From NCBI GenBank assembly GCA_041484845.1, contig JBGPIK010000016.1, forward strand, positions 1 through 36,433: DNA of 36,433 bases, in the 5' to 3' direction. The stretch comes from JBGPIK01 sp041484845. GTDB lineage: Bacteria > Desulfobacterota > Binatia > UBA9968. A program made the translations under genes and the position numbers. Under the pieces are notes generated by a model that saw nothing but the letters and a program-made list of their open reading frames with translations, did no database searches and had not been told where the DNA came from. Positions within the stretch are counted from its first letter, which is position 1; every line of letters starts with the position of its first letter. Below, piece after piece: positions 1-6,502 of the stretch.

Positions 1-394
1 CGGACTTGATCCCGTCCAGGCCGGCGATCGCTCCCGACGGCAAGTAGAGACGACAGCCGCTCTTTCGTGACGCCTCCATGATCTCCGGATGATCGAGCAG
101 CGCGCCGACGCTGATAACCATCAGATCTTTCCCCGCGGCGAAAACTTTTTCCGCCAGGCTCGGAACGACCGCGCCGCCGGCGGCCTCGACGATAAGTTCG
201 GAGGCGGCAATTAATTTATCCAGTGGGAGATAGGGCGGCGCGTCTTTAAGAGTCGCAAGAAAATCTCGCGCGCTTTTCTCCGTCCGGCTCGTGATGCCGG
301 CGATTTGTATGGCGAGCTTGCCCGCCGCCACGGCGTTGATCAACGCCTTGCCGATGGCTCCGCAACCGACAATGCCAATTGACTTAAGCGCCAT
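1..394 (-). CDS. nadX: L-aspartate dehydrogenase, N-terminal part (runs off left edge)
   Basis: The minus strand reads from an ATG at 394 without a stop to the window edge (about 131 codons). The protein begins MALKSIGIVGCGAIGKALIN, a Rossmann dinucleotide-binding loop (GCGAIG). Later it has VEAAGGAVV and LPSGAIAGLDGIKS, which match the conserved 'PSGAIGGLD' block of the aspartate dehydrogenase family (NadX, DUF108). Family members oxidise L-aspartate to iminoaspartate with NAD(P)+, feeding NAD synthesis or aspartate catabolism in the cytoplasm. The C-terminal catalytic half lies outside the window. Downstream neighbours are unknown; upstream lies the RayT element. The family call is fairly safe, but the physiological role cannot be judged from this half. 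Confidence 0.8.
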   Translation of the reverse strand, partial: MALKSIGIVGCGAIGKALINAVAAGKLAIQIAGITSRTEKSARDFLATLKDAPPYLPLDKLIAASELIVEAAGGAVVPSLAEKVFAAGKDLMVISVGALLDHPEIMEASRKSGCRLYLPSGAIAGLDGIKS

Positions 395-604
395 GCTGCG
401 TGCTCGTCGCCCTTCCAAAAATATAAATACCAGAGTCTATCTAGCTTGAACCATTCGGCGCTGTCAATGAACCGGAGCGCGTGAAAAGACTTGGAGTAAA
501 AATGCTCAGAGATTGTCGGTTTAAATTGAAAGAGAAATCAATCCGATGATGGACCTAGCGCAAAGCTCGCTCATCGCCGTTAAGCAGCCCGGCTGAAACA
601 CACA

Positions 605-672
605 TCAGGGCAGGTGCACATCAGGGCAGGTGTCAGGGGCAGGTGTCAGGGCAGGTGTCATCAGGGCAGGTG
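605..672. repeat. Five tandem copies of a 12-13 nt motif beside the RayT gene
   Basis: The motif TCAGGGCAGGTG occurs at 605-616, 621-632, 646-657 and 661-672, with a 13-nt version carrying an extra G at 633-645. Spacing is irregular (0-4 nt). The array abuts the left inverted repeat of the RayT element and its last copy shares bases with it. It looks like the accumulated outer edge of repeated REP-type insertions or slippage at the element end. Units are too short and irregular for a CRISPR. Confidence 0.75.
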
Positions 673-690
673 TCAGGCATTGCTTATTTG
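670..690. repeat. Left inverted repeat of the RayT element
   Basis: The sequence starts GTGTCAGGCATTGCTTATTT and matches the reverse complement of 1684-1704 at 20 of 21 positions; the single difference is C versus T at position 14. The repeat overlaps the stop codon (673-675) of the transposase gene, so gene and terminus are tightly packed. Confidence 0.8.
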
Positions 691-1650
691 ATATTTGCGT
701 CGTTTCCCCTGTCGCAGCCATGTGCAGAAATCCTCCAACTGCTTGCGTCGCTTGATGTCCTTTTCAAGCCCCTCCTCCAGTCGTTTGACCGCCAATGACA
801 TCGTGCTCTGGTCGCGCCCCATATACTTCGCCGCCTCCGTTATGCCGATCCCGCCCACTTCCCTCGCCACATACGCCGCCTCGCCTCGTAGCCGACTGCC
901 GATCCGTCCACGCCCTTTGTTTAAAATCACTGCGACGCTCAGTCCCGTACCCCGCACGATTTCCTGGAGGACCTCCGCCATCGTGATCTTTACCGGCCGG
1001 GTTTCCACTTGGTCGTCGATTGCACGATGGACGACCTCGACAAATTCATCACCGCCCAAATACTGCTGCTCTTTGACTTCGTAATACTCCTCCTGATGTC
1101 CCTCCTCTAATCCTTCCCGGACAAACCGCTGGTAGGCTTTGATCGCTTGGCCGCGCTGGGCTCCCCAGAGTTTGAGCCCTTGATCGACGGCTATGCCCCT
1201 CGCGGATCTTCCCCGTAGATACTCCCCGTGGCTGCTCCACCGATAGAGTTTGGGCTCTTTGACCATGCCGGCACGCACCGGATTTAAGTGTATATAGCGT
1301 ATCAGCTCCATCAAGTAGCTGTCCCGATCGCACAGGATCGCCTTGTACCGTCCTTGAAACAGATGGCCGATCTTGCGATAGCGTCGATTATAATAGCTGG
1401 TGTAACGATACAGTAGGCTCTGCATCGCCTTGGATAACGGCGCGCGGGAGACTTCGAGCAGCAAATGAAAGTGGTTGGGCATCAAGACGTAGGCATACAG
1501 AGTTAGCGAATGCCCCTTGACCGTCTCACTCAGCAGGGTCTCGAATCGGCGCTGGTCTGAATCGTCCTTGAAAACTCTCTGCCTTTGATTGCCCCGGCTA
1601 ATCACATGATAGAGCGCACCGGGATAATGAACGCGCGGTCTGCGGGCCAT
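673..1650 (-). CDS. rayT: REP-associated tyrosine transposase (RayT) with DnaA-like C-terminal domain
   Basis: This 325-aa HUH/Y1 transposase begins MARRPRVHYPGALYHVISRG. The metal-binding HUH motif is H60-F-H62 in LMPNHFHLL, and the likely catalytic tyrosine is Y119 in LIRYIHLNPVRAG. Residues about 222-300 (ILNKGRGRIGSRLRGEAAYV, then GITEAAKYMGRDQSTMSLAV) resemble the DNA-binding helix-turn-helix of DnaA domain IV. That makes the protein longer than the usual ~150-220-aa RayT core. RayT proteins are known to nick and mobilise REP/REPIN palindromes as single strands. The gene sits between near-identical 21-nt inverted repeats, with a short tandem array at its 3' side. The DnaA-like tail probably adds DNA recognition; that role is inferred. 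Confidence 0.88.
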   Translation of the reverse strand: MARRPRVHYPGALYHVISRGNQRQRVFKDDSDQRRFETLLSETVKGHSLTLYAYVLMPNHFHLLLEVSRAPLSKAMQSLLYRYTSYYNRRYRKIGHLFQGRYKAILCDRDSYLMELIRYIHLNPVRAGMVKEPKLYRWSSHGEYLRGRSARGIAVDQGLKLWGAQRGQAIKAYQRFVREGLEEGHQEEYYEVKEQQYLGGDEFVEVVHRAIDDQVETRPVKITMAEVLQEIVRGTGLSVAVILNKGRGRIGSRLRGEAAYVAREVGGIGITEAAKYMGRDQSTMSLAVKRLEEGLEKDIKRRKQLEDFCTWLRQGKRRKYQISNA

Positions 1651-1683
1651 GGACTCGATCTATCACCAAACACCCACAATAAG

Positions 1684-1704
1684 CAAATAAACAATGCCTG
1701 ACAC
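1684..1704. repeat. Right inverted repeat of the RayT element
   Basis: This is the partner of 670-690, in opposite orientation with one mismatch, 34 nt upstream of the transposase start. Together the two repeats define a unit of 1035 bp. Confidence 0.8.
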
Positions 1705-1811
1705 TGATCTAGTAGACATGAGCTCCGCTGGGGTCAGTCGTGACATTTGACATAATCCGCTAAATTGCAATTATCACGCTTGGACACCCCTAGTTTCTAT
1801 CTTGTCTTTAT

Positions 1812-2522
1812 CTAAAAGACGAAACCATATCGGGCTTCTAGATAGGCACGCAGAGGTTTCTCCTGAACTCGAATCTGCTTCCCACTTCTGATAAGAAGCC
1901 CGCGACGTTCCAGCTGCTTCAACGCAAGGGATACGCGCGGCCTCGAGGCGCCGACCATTGCAGCAAGTTCATCGTGAGTGAGCCTGGCCGGCAAAAACCT
2001 CTTGGATCGTTTGATATCAGAGCCATTTGTATACTCCCAGAGGACTAGGGCCAATCGGTCAGGCAGATTCTCCACTAGAAACATGGCTCGCTTTAAGGAA
2101 GCCTCCAGAACGGGTTTTAACAGTGTGTCGATGAGTCCGCTAAACGGCTCCCACGGCAGACCGTAAACCTGCGTAACAAGAGCACGGGGTTCAATCCTTC
2201 CAACGCGTGAATCTTGCAGCGCGGTAGCTATGCTTAGCCGCCTCCATTTGCGCATGAGCGCGTCGATTCCAAAGAATTCTCCTCGTGTGGCTATGATGAG
2301 GCGCACAAACCGGCCCTCACTGCCGAGCAGTGAGACGCCAATCACCCCTTCCAGCACACAATAGAGATATTTAGCAGGTTGGCCAGGACGATAAATCGAT
2401 TGCCCTTTGCCCACGCGCACCTCTTCCATGTTACGGCCTAAATGATCTAGCCGTTCGGCAGGAAACCCCTCCAGGGTTCCCAATTCGCGAAGCTCCGAAG
2501 TCTGGATAAACGATTCATTCAT
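1812..2522 (-). CDS. Crp/Fnr-family transcriptional regulator
   Basis: This 236-aa protein has a cyclic-nucleotide-binding-type beta-barrel in its first ~115 residues (GKGQSIYRPGQPAKYLYCVL, EGVIGVSLLGSEGRFVRLI). A dimerisation helix follows, then a Crp-type winged helix-turn-helix at about 178-211 (LTHDELAAMVGASRPRVSLA, LKQLERRGLLI). No cysteine cluster of the FNR oxygen-sensor kind is present, so the effector is unknown. The ATG at 2522 follows a G-rich ribosome-binding site (AAGGGGGGG). A 24-nt dyad lies about 90 nt upstream at 2609-2632 and may be its own operator. No obvious target operon is adjacent. Confidence 0.9.
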   Translation of the reverse strand: MNESFIQTSELRELGTLEGFPAERLDHLGRNMEEVRVGKGQSIYRPGQPAKYLYCVLEGVIGVSLLGSEGRFVRLIIATRGEFFGIDALMRKWRRLSIATALQDSRVGRIEPRALVTQVYGLPWEPFSGLIDTLLKPVLEASLKRAMFLVENLPDRLALVLWEYTNGSDIKRSKRFLPARLTHDELAAMVGASRPRVSLALKQLERRGLLIRSGKQIRVQEKPLRAYLEARYGFVF

Positions 2523-2594
2523 GCTACCCCCCCTTGAGAAACACGTGGCACAAATTAACTCCCACCTTCACTATCTTGATTTGGTTTTCTCCAC

Positions 2595-2632
2595 AATCAA
2601 CAGGAATCTGTCCGTAACCTATGTAACGGACA
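2595..2632 (-). promoter_or_regulatory. Candidate promoter and dyad operator of the Crp/Fnr gene
   Basis: Positions 2609-2632 form a 24-nt dyad with half-sites TGTCCGT and ACGGACA; 10 of the 12 base pairs are complementary. Directly downstream on the minus strand is TTGATT (2595-2600), a fair -35. A weak -10 (GATAGT) follows about 19 nt later. An operator just upstream of a -35 is the usual place for a Crp-type activator. The dyad is seen directly; the function and the identity of the binding protein are inferred. Confidence 0.45.
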
Positions 2633-2756
2633 ATGGTATCCGGACTGCGGCAAAGAAAGGCATTGTCACGCTATGGAAACAACAGGGGGAATTGAATTAC
2701 CCGGCAGCAAGCTGACGGGGTATCAGAACACAGCGGTGAGAATTTATCCGAAAGGC

Positions 2757-2832
2757 GTCACCCCCGAATGCCTTAATTGGGGGTCCAGTTCCGGTCTCGC
2801 CTGGATTCCCGATAAAAGCATTCGGGAATGAC
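2757..2832. repeat. Small palindromic element (REP/MITE-like)
   Basis: The arms 2757-2774 (starts GTCACCCCCGAATGCCTT) and 2815-2832 (ends GCATTCGGGAATGAC) are inverted repeats with about 15 of 18 matches, separated by 40 nt. No coding potential was seen. The GTCATTC...GAATGAC type of end is common in intergenic palindromes of related genomes. It sits just upstream of the nucleotidyltransferase gene. Confidence 0.6.
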
Positions 2833-2883
2833 GGATTCTAAGAGGCCTGGGAATAGCTCTTCGCGCAGCAATAGGAAGTCGTC

Positions 2884-3810
2884 ATGAGCCCAAAACCGAA
2901 TGATTCACCTTCTTCGGGAATTCGTTGCGGGATTATTTTGTCGGCTGGTAACGGTATGCGGATACCTGATCTTGTGCATCGATTTGGGGGCCATGACTGC
3001 CCCAAACAATACGTCAAATTGGACGGTAAACGGTCCATGCTGGAACATACTTTCGATCGCGCCGAAAGTTTAATCCCAGCCGCGCGCCTCTATGTCGTAA
3101 TCACCAAGGAACACCTGGAGCTCAGCGAGGTTAGCCGCCAAATTGGATCACGATTTTCGGAAACCCTGGTGATTCAACCCACGAACAAGGATACCGCGCC
3201 CGAGCTTCTGCTCCCGCTGATCTATCTTCAGCCACGGTATCCTGATGCTGTCGTAGCAGTCTTTCCATCGGACCATTTCATCCTCGAAGAGGACGTTTTT
3301 ATACGGCATGTCGACATGGCGTTCAGACTCGTGGAGCGGGACGGCTCGCGGATTGTGCTTTTGGGGGTTAAGCCCAAAGCGCCCGAACCGGAATATGGGT
3401 ACATTATTCCCGGGGAAGAAATTAACGAGCCCGGGATCGGCTGCGCAAGGAGGGTTGAATTGTTTGTGGAAAAGCCGGCGCCGGAGGCAGCAGAGAAAAT
3501 CATTAGAAGCGGCGCCTTGTGGAACACAAGGGTGATCGTCTTCAGGCTTGCGACGCTTATGAGTGTATTCCAGCGCACCACCCCGGAACTTCATCGCTCT
3601 TTTCAGAAAATCCTGACGGCTATGGGCACGCCCGATGAACAACGCATGCTTGAAGCGGTTTATCACGACTTAAATCTAATTAATTTTTCCACTGCGGTTC
3701 TCGAAGTTCTTCCTTTCGAACAGCGTCAAGCGCTTTTAGCTCTGCCGGTGCGCGGTGTGACCTGGAGCGACTGGGAGTCAGCGGATCGCCTGCTAACGAA
3801 GGCGAAATAA
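2884..3810 (+). CDS. Mannose-1-phosphate guanylyltransferase-like nucleotidyltransferase
   Basis: This 308-aa protein has the nucleotide-sugar pyrophosphorylase fold. The N-terminal loop is GIILSAGNGMR, an altered version of the usual LAGGxGTR. PKQYVKLDGKRSMLEHT, QPTNKDTAPELLLPL, VFPSDHFI, LGVKPKAPEPEYGYI, VELFVEKP and GALWNTRVIVFR follow in family order, and LPVRGVTWSDWESADRLL closes the catalytic domain. It would make GDP-mannose from GTP and mannose-1-phosphate for glycan or exopolysaccharide synthesis. The C-terminal isomerase domain of the bifunctional AlgA type is absent. No other sugar genes are nearby, so the pathway is not shown by context. The insertion between GNGMR and PKQY (PDLVHRFGGHDC) is somewhat unusual. 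Confidence 0.82.
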   Translation: MSPKPNDSPSSGIRCGIILSAGNGMRIPDLVHRFGGHDCPKQYVKLDGKRSMLEHTFDRAESLIPAARLYVVITKEHLELSEVSRQIGSRFSETLVIQPTNKDTAPELLLPLIYLQPRYPDAVVAVFPSDHFILEEDVFIRHVDMAFRLVERDGSRIVLLGVKPKAPEPEYGYIIPGEEINEPGIGCARRVELFVEKPAPEAAEKIIRSGALWNTRVIVFRLATLMSVFQRTTPELHRSFQKILTAMGTPDEQRMLEAVYHDLNLINFSTAVLEVLPFEQRQALLALPVRGVTWSDWESADRLLTKAK

Positions 3811-3989
3811 ATCGGCACAGTGGTAATGAGGGAGAGTTCCATTGGGGTCCTCATAGGCATCCCCAAAAAATATATCAAAAACCCTCTTTCCGAATCGACC
3901 TTCCAATCGCGCTCGGTATTGACCGTACCGCTTTGCGGCTCAGCGGCGCGCCGCTTGCGGCGCGTCCGCTTCAGCGCGGTTGCCACCGC

Positions 3990-4172
3990 CTACTTCACGA
4001 CGTTTGCGCGAACTGCCCAGGCCCGAGCGGTCAACGAGATCGACCCGTCTGCGGTCGACGGGAGGCGGTCTCGGATGCGGTCGCGCAAGCGCGCCCTCGC
4101 GGTCTCGCCGAGCGCCATGGCGTAGGCGGGGGCCGGCCCCTGCCCACCGAAAAATGGTAGCCAGTAAATCAC
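3990..4172 (-). pseudogene. C-terminal remnant of a class I SAM-dependent methyltransferase
   Basis: About 60 residues are readable: IYWLPFFGGQGPAPAYAMAL, then RLRDRIRDRLPSTADGSISL and TARAWAVRANVVK followed by a stop. This resembles the tail of UbiE-type methyltransferases ('DYW.PF.GG.GPAPAY...DGSI.LTARAWAVRG'), recalled from family knowledge. The reading begins exactly where the IS200-type sequence starts (GTAAATCAC at 4164-4172). The N-terminal ~200 residues are missing on the far side of the IS. The block is visibly more GC-rich than its surroundings, which suggests acquired DNA. It is non-functional as it stands. Confidence 0.55.
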
Positions 4173-4191
4173 CCCGACCTTCCGGTCGGGG
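4172..4191. repeat. IS200-type end hairpin, transposase-distal side
   Basis: A perfect 8-bp stem (CCCCGACC / GGTCGGGG) with a TTCC tetraloop, downstream of tnpA. It is identical to 4686-4705. It is probably the structure recognised by TnpA at the element end. Confidence 0.7.
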
Positions 4192-4218
4192 CATTCTTGG
4201 TGCTACACCGTGATGTCT

Positions 4219-4629
4219 CTACCATTTGATTGTCAGCTGGCGCTGATGCCGGATATACCGCTTGACAATTTCCGTCGTGACTTTGTCTCCCACGCTTCCC
4301 GCATAATATCCGGCACCCCAAAGATGGCCGCCCCAAAGCTTACGTCGCAATTCCGGAAACTCTCGAAACAACACTTCCGCAGACACCGCTTTGAACAAAC
4401 CGACAATCTTTCCGGGCGCCCACTTTGGCGCTGCCGCCACAAACATGTGTACGTGGTCCGGCATCAGCTCCAACTCGACAATCTCCAACCCATGGTGCAT
4501 GGCAATCTCACTCAAGATCTCGCGCAACCGCTTCTCAATAGTTTCCACCAACAGGGATTTGCGATACTTCGGCGCCCACACCAAGTGGTACTTCAAATCG
4601 TATACCGCATGTTCGGTCCGCTTCGGCAT
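4219..4629 (-). CDS. tnpA: IS200/IS605-family transposase TnpA
   Basis: This is a 136-aa single-domain Y1 HUH transposase of the normal family length. The HUH motif is H59-V-H61 in LMPDHVHMFV. The catalytic tyrosine is Y125 in IVKRYIRHQ, after the typical WGAGYYAGSVGDKVTTE. TnpA of this family cuts and joins single-stranded DNA at hairpin-marked ends. The protein looks intact, so the element may be active. It lies beside a methyltransferase fragment, which marks at least one past rearrangement at this site. Confidence 0.93.
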   Translation of the reverse strand: MPKRTEHAVYDLKYHLVWAPKYRKSLLVETIEKRLREILSEIAMHHGLEIVELELMPDHVHMFVAAAPKWAPGKIVGLFKAVSAEVLFREFPELRRKLWGGHLWGAGYYAGSVGDKVTTEIVKRYIRHQRQLTIKW

Positions 4630-4685
4630 ATTGGCCCGTTATCATATCGCAAATCCCTTTGTCCACGTGCGAGCGGCCCTTATAT

Positions 4686-4754
4686 CCCCGACCTTCCGGT
4701 CGGGGCATTACGGGCCATGGGTAAATCACGCCGACCTTCCGGGGGGTGATTTAC
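4686..4754. repeat. IS200-type end hairpins, tnpA-proximal side
   Basis: The first hairpin (4686-4705) is the same 20-nt palindrome as at 4172-4191. A second, longer palindrome follows at 4721-4754, with perfect 9-nt arms GTAAATCAC / GTGATTTAC enclosing a third copy of CCGACCTTCCGG. It lies between tnpA and unrelated sequence. Confidence 0.65.
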
Positions 4755-4878
4755 TATCGGCAAAGGAACCGATCACGAGTCGTATTATCCTCAAAAAAGC
4801 ATGAAGGCGAACCTTTTGCGTCATGCAAGTTGCTCATTCTTAGAGCGTAAAAATCTGCAATTGGGGTCCAAAAGCTCC

Positions 4879-4915
4879 GTGACACAAACGCCTCTAATAG
4901 GGTACTTTGTGTCAC
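4879..4915. repeat. Inverted repeat ahead of a transposase remnant
   Basis: GTGACACAAA at 4879-4888 and TTTGTGTCAC at 4906-4915 are perfect inverted copies with a 17-nt spacer. The right arm ends exactly before the ATG at 4916. It may be the end or a regulatory hairpin of the degraded insertion sequence that follows. Confidence 0.6.
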
Positions 4916-5110
4916 ATGCCAAAAGGAGCTCGATTAGTCCGTTTTTCCTTCGACGAAAGCCACCTTACCCACTTCGGCGGGATGTGGCTTATCCAGTGTT
5001 TTTGCAACAGGCTCAGGTTCTGCTGGCAGATTCAGAAGCACTTGAGAGTTCCTAAGCGCAACACGAAGCGGAGTTATTATCAGCGATGGCGAAGATCCAG
5101 GAACTCCAGC
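4916..5110 (+). pseudogene. N-terminal remnant of an IS1380-like DDE transposase
   Basis: The reading MPKGARLVRFSFDESHLTHF, then GGMWLIQCFCNRLRF and KHLRVPKRN resembles the start of IS1380/ISNCY-type transposases (F.FDE..LT.FGG..L...F...L......L..PKR). The similarity fades after about 50 residues, and the frame ends near 5197 far short of a ~400-aa transposase. It lies next to the IS200 element in a zone of degraded insertions. The family call is from pattern only and could be wrong. Confidence 0.45.
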
Positions 5111-5230
5111 CGCCCAAGAAATTTCGTTTTTGTAAGTGATCATGCTTTTGTCCCAGAGGAGAAGCAATCAAAAACAGCCGCTTTCATGCATTTTTGAGGT
5201 TTATTGTTTAACAAAGGCAAGCATAGGACC

Positions 5231-6307
5231 ATGGATCAAATCCGATCGTGTCTTAAGCCCGTTGCTGGTTGTGTAATTTTGCTGTCGGCGTTAACGGGAA
5301 CAGCCATCTCTGCCACGAAACAAGATTCTGCCGGTCGCCGTCCGGTCAAGGTCATTGCCGATCAACGCCTGGAAGTGAAAACTGCGGCCGGCAACGGCGT
5401 TCTTCCGCTATACGTATCGCGTGATTGGACCCATCCGCAACCGGATGTCACCCGTGCAGTCATCGTCTTTCACGGCGTGCTCAGGAATGCCGATGAGTAC
5501 TTACGTTCCGCTCGACGCGCGCTCGCTGCCGCCGGCGACGCCGCTCGCACCACCTTGTTAGTCGCACCGCAGTTTATGACGGATCGGGATATTGTCACTC
5601 ACAAACTCCCCGACAATGTTCTCCATTGGGGTTCAAAACAGGAAAGCTGGATGGCGGGTGAGGCAGCGCACGGGCCTGCAGCCATCAGTTCTTTCGAGGC
5701 GATTGATGCCATCCTGGCTCGGCTGGCTGATCGGGTGATTTTTTCAAAGCTGACACAGGTGGTTGTTGCCGGCAACTCGGCCGGCGGTCAACTGGTCCAG
5801 CGCTACGCAGTGGTAGGACGCGGCGATGCGACGCTGACGAGCGCGGGCATCGGTGTACGCTATGTCGTTGCCAGTCCATCGTCCTACTTGTACTTCAGCC
5901 CCGACCGTCCGGACTCAAGCGGAAATTTTTCACCTTTCAACAGCGTAAATTGTTCCGCCTTCAATAACTGGAAATACGGGTGGGCGGATGCACCGACTTA
6001 CGCGCGGAAAAACACTCCAACGGCATACGAGCAAACGTACACGGCGCGGGAGGTGATCTATCTGCTCGGCACTGCGGACACTAACCCGAATCATGCCACG
6101 CTGGACAAGTCATGCGCAGGCGAGGCCCAGGGACCCCACCGATACGCGCGTGGTCTTGCTTACGCGCGGTACGTGAAAATGCGGCACCCGAACCTAAACC
6201 ATCACGTGTTTGAAGTGTCGGGGGTTGCTCACGACGGCGATAAAATGTTGACCTCAAAATGCGGAATCGCAGCGCTATTCCACCTGCCAGGATGCGCAGC
6301 ACATTAA
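5231..6307 (+). CDS. Secreted alpha/beta-hydrolase (PHB-depolymerase/esterase-like)
   Basis: The protein has 358 aa from the ATG at 5231. A TTG nine codons upstream is possible, but this ATG gives a clean signal peptide (MDQIRSCLKPVAGCVILLSA ... AISA). The serine hydrolase fold is indicated by VIVFHGVLRNADEYL (oxyanion region), VVAGNSAGGQLVQRY with nucleophile Ser183, and a late histidine in EVSGVAHDGDKM. The aspartate is probably in YLLGTADTNPNH. An exported hydrolase of this kind would act on esters or polymers outside the cytoplasm; the substrate is not known. C-terminal cysteines (KSC, SKCGIA, LPGC) could form disulfides after export. It is probably a single-gene unit, with mobile-element scars upstream and argJ 195 nt downstream. 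Confidence 0.75.
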   Translation: MDQIRSCLKPVAGCVILLSALTGTAISATKQDSAGRRPVKVIADQRLEVKTAAGNGVLPLYVSRDWTHPQPDVTRAVIVFHGVLRNADEYLRSARRALAAAGDAARTTLLVAPQFMTDRDIVTHKLPDNVLHWGSKQESWMAGEAAHGPAAISSFEAIDAILARLADRVIFSKLTQVVVAGNSAGGQLVQRYAVVGRGDATLTSAGIGVRYVVASPSSYLYFSPDRPDSSGNFSPFNSVNCSAFNNWKYGWADAPTYARKNTPTAYEQTYTAREVIYLLGTADTNPNHATLDKSCAGEAQGPHRYARGLAYARYVKMRHPNLNHHVFEVSGVAHDGDKMLTSKCGIAALFHLPGCAAH

Positions 6308-6502
6308 CTTGCGCCTTGACTGAACCAATAACAAAAAAGAGGATGCCACGCGGTGTTGGACATCCGACCGTCGGCTATACGGATTATGCGCTTACGCTGG
6401 AAATCATACCGCGGATCAGGCAGAGCTTGATTCCGAGGTGTTGTTCGGGAAAATGAAAAGTTTTCTGCTATAGTCTTATGCAATTCGAAGGAAATCACGT
6501 AG

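Larger units (their letters stand above)
4164..4754 (-). mobile_element. IS200/IS605-family insertion sequence
   Basis: A Y1 transposase gene (4219-4629) is flanked by near-identical hairpin sequences. CCCCGACC-TTCC-GGTCGGGG occurs at 4172-4191 and again at 4686-4705, and GCATT follows both copies. An additional palindrome with arms GTAAATCAC and GTGATTTAC spans 4721-4754, and GTAAATCAC also occurs at 4164-4172. Subterminal hairpins instead of inverted ends are the hallmark of this family. There is no tnpB in the element. The exact ends are uncertain by some tens of bases. Confidence 0.75.

Noticed and set aside
605..672. Possible CRISPR array
   Set aside because: Units are 12-13 nt with 0-4 nt spacing and no spacers; no cas genes are present.
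2521..2715. 64-codon plus-strand frame just upstream of the Crp/Fnr gene
   Set aside because: It overlaps the regulator's start and runs through its promoter and dyad; it has no ribosome-binding site.
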